Part shown: positions 62,908 to 64,000 of the stretch, piece by piece | Layout: each line of letters begins with the position of its first letter | How positions within the stretch are numbered: the stretch's first letter is position 1 | DNA from: Thermoflavimicrobium daqui | GTDB lineage: Bacteria; Bacillota; Bacilli; Thermoactinomycetales; Thermoactinomycetaceae | DNA length: 64,000 nt | NCBI RefSeq assembly: GCF_003313465.1 | Contig: NZ_KZ845665.1 | Span: 186,001 to 250,000, forward strand | Direction: 5' to 3' | The notes under the pieces: model-generated | Told to the model about the DNA's origin: nothing | The model's input: the letters and a program-made list of their open reading frames with translations, nothing else | Database searches by the model: none | Made by a program: the position numbers and the translations under genes

Positions 62908-64000
62908 ATGAACAAACGCTATCCTTTAACCGAGGCTCAAAAAAGAATGTGGTATACGGAATCGATTTTTCCTGATACAGGTGTATCGAATGTTGTTGGA
63001 CGAATAAAGTTTCAGGATGTAAAGATTGATTTGATGCAGAAAGCGATTCAATTAATTATTTCTCATTATGAGATATTGCGTGTCAGACTATTCCCGCAAA
63101 AGGGCATGGAGCCTACTCAATACATATTCGAAGATTCATCGGTTGATTTAACACTCGTGGATTTAAGTGATTATAAGAAGGAGCGATTAGAAGAATGGTT
63201 TCAAGAGAAAGCCAAAGCTCCTTTTTGTCTTTATCATTCAAATCTCTATGATTTTGTTCTAGTAAAGTGGAAAGCAGAAATGTTTTTATTGATAAAGTGC
63301 CATCACATCCTATTAGATGGAATTTCAATTAATCTATTGGCACAAAAGATTATAGAGACTTATGAACGACTTCATCAGGGTCTTTCGATCGAGATGACTC
63401 GTTCATATGGATTAACGCAATATATCGAATCGGAGACAGAATACAAAGAGTCTAAGCGGTTTCTTAAAGATCAGCAGTTTTGGCATAGTGAATTTGAGAC
63501 GATTCCTGAATATTTATCAACACGTGTAGATGAATTATATAGAAAGAGTATCGTAGCCAATCGGAGAGCGTTTGTCATTCCACCAGATTTAAAGCAACAG
63601 ATGGAGTTGTTTTGTCAAGAACACAAAACCAGTATGTATACTTTGTTTATGTCTGTACTTTTTATTTATTTTTCTCGTATTTACAATGAAAAAGAGATCA
63701 TACTGGGTACTTATGTTGGTAATCGGAAGCGTAATGAGCGTGATGCACTTGGTATGTTTGTCAGTACGGTACCTTTTCGTATAGCAGTAAGTGACCACCT
63801 GCCCATTTTGGAATGGCTACAGAGCCTGAACCGTAAACAGATGAAGATTTTCCGTCATCAGAAATATCCATATAATCAATTGATTCAGGATTTACAACAT
63901 CAAGGACATGATGTGAAACAGCTTTTCACAGTTGGTATTGAATATCAAGAGTTAACAACAGAAGGAGATCAAATATTTAGTGGATATGACTTCTATGAGA
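62908..64000 (+). CDS. Nonribosomal peptide synthetase, condensation domain start (partial)
   Basis: The frame is open from ATG 62908 (AAAGGAGG upstream) to the window edge, 364 codons. It begins with a condensation domain: core C1 LTEAQKRMWYTE at residues 8-19, the catalytic HHILLDG (His132, His133, Asp137), and late cores GTYVGNRKRNERDALGMFVSTVPFR and KYPYNQLIQDL. Because a C domain opens the protein, this could be a later NRPS subunit or a starter module that acylates with a fatty acid. The adenylation domain lies outside the window, so the product cannot be read. Confidence 0.92.
   Translation, partial: MNKRYPLTEAQKRMWYTESIFPDTGVSNVVGRIKFQDVKIDLMQKAIQLIISHYEILRVRLFPQKGMEPTQYIFEDSSVDLTLVDLSDYKKERLEEWFQEKAKAPFCLYHSNLYDFVLVKWKAEMFLLIKCHHILLDGISINLLAQKIIETYERLHQGLSIEMTRSYGLTQYIESETEYKESKRFLKDQQFWHSEFETIPEYLSTRVDELYRKSIVANRRAFVIPPDLKQQMELFCQEHKTSMYTLFMSVLFIYFSRIYNEKEIILGTYVGNRKRNERDALGMFVSTVPFRIAVSDHLPILEWLQSLNRKQMKIFRHQKYPYNQLIQDLQHQGHDVKQLFTVGIEYQELTTEGDQIFSGYDFYE

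Overview
The window is low-GC, densely packed DNA from an endospore-forming member of the Bacillales. Three things point there. The gene order recD2 - PRC-barrel protein - AI-2E permease - alaS - ireB - ruvX - DUF1292 - mltG, and the run hisS-aspS - 6S RNA - rarA - cymR - iscS, both match the Bacillus chromosome. Aminoacyl-tRNA synthetase genes sit behind T-box leaders. A small protein at 3383-3541 looks like a spore SASP. Together with AT richness, an AA10 lytic polysaccharide monooxygenase and the start of a nonribosomal peptide synthetase, this suggests a Thermoactinomycetaceae-like organism. That family assignment is inference.

Layout. 1-10.3 kb is DNA-end processing: a YhaN-type SMC-like ATPase whose start lies just outside the window, a truncated haemoglobin, the SASP-like gene, and addB-addA. 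10.4-20.4 kb holds housekeeping genes (membrane protein, ADP-ribosylglycohydrolase, rel, dtd, tkt, a lipoprotein nuclease, a Tat-exported PhoX phosphatase, DUF423). 20.6-21.9 kb is an iron-starvation operon (flavodoxin plus an unknown protein) behind two near-perfect Fur boxes. 22-25.7 kb is a T-box-controlled hisS-aspS operon followed by 6S RNA. 25.8-36.2 kb contains a nucleotidase, a ferritin-like protein, signal peptidase I, rarA, a YczE-like protein, cymR-iscS, a zinc-ribbon protein, a structured leader, recD2, and catalase with PerR/Fur-type boxes.

36.5-39 kb carries an orphan SagB-type oxidoreductase and a LysR regulator among degenerate dispersed repeats. 38.8-49.6 kb is the alaS-mltG block with a penicillin-binding protein. 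49.7-52.7 kb has uppP and a GntR/FCD regulator. 52.7-56.3 kb is a molybdate module: modABC diverges from a YvgK-like regulator, and a perfect 52-bp palindrome lies between them. 56.3-61.3 kb is an envelope-stress-like YtrA regulon in which three matching operators precede the GntR-ABC operon, a decaying second ABC module and a small membrane protein. 61.3-64 kb has the LPMO and the 5' end of an NRPS gene.

The strongest non-routine signals are these: (i) the three equally spaced ACTGTA/AGTGTA-N12-TACAC operators; (ii) the in-frame ABC ATPase-permease deletion fusion beside a doubly frameshifted permease; (iii) the 52-bp mod palindrome; (iv) an AddAB pair in which AddB has lost both its Walker A and its nuclease D-x-K while AddA carries D-x-K and Fe-S-staple-like cysteines; (v) a family of short intergenic repeats with about 19-bp terminal inverted repeats; and (vi) a structured RNA with its own terminator directly upstream of recD2. 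I found no CRISPR array, tRNA, rRNA, transposase gene or prophage.
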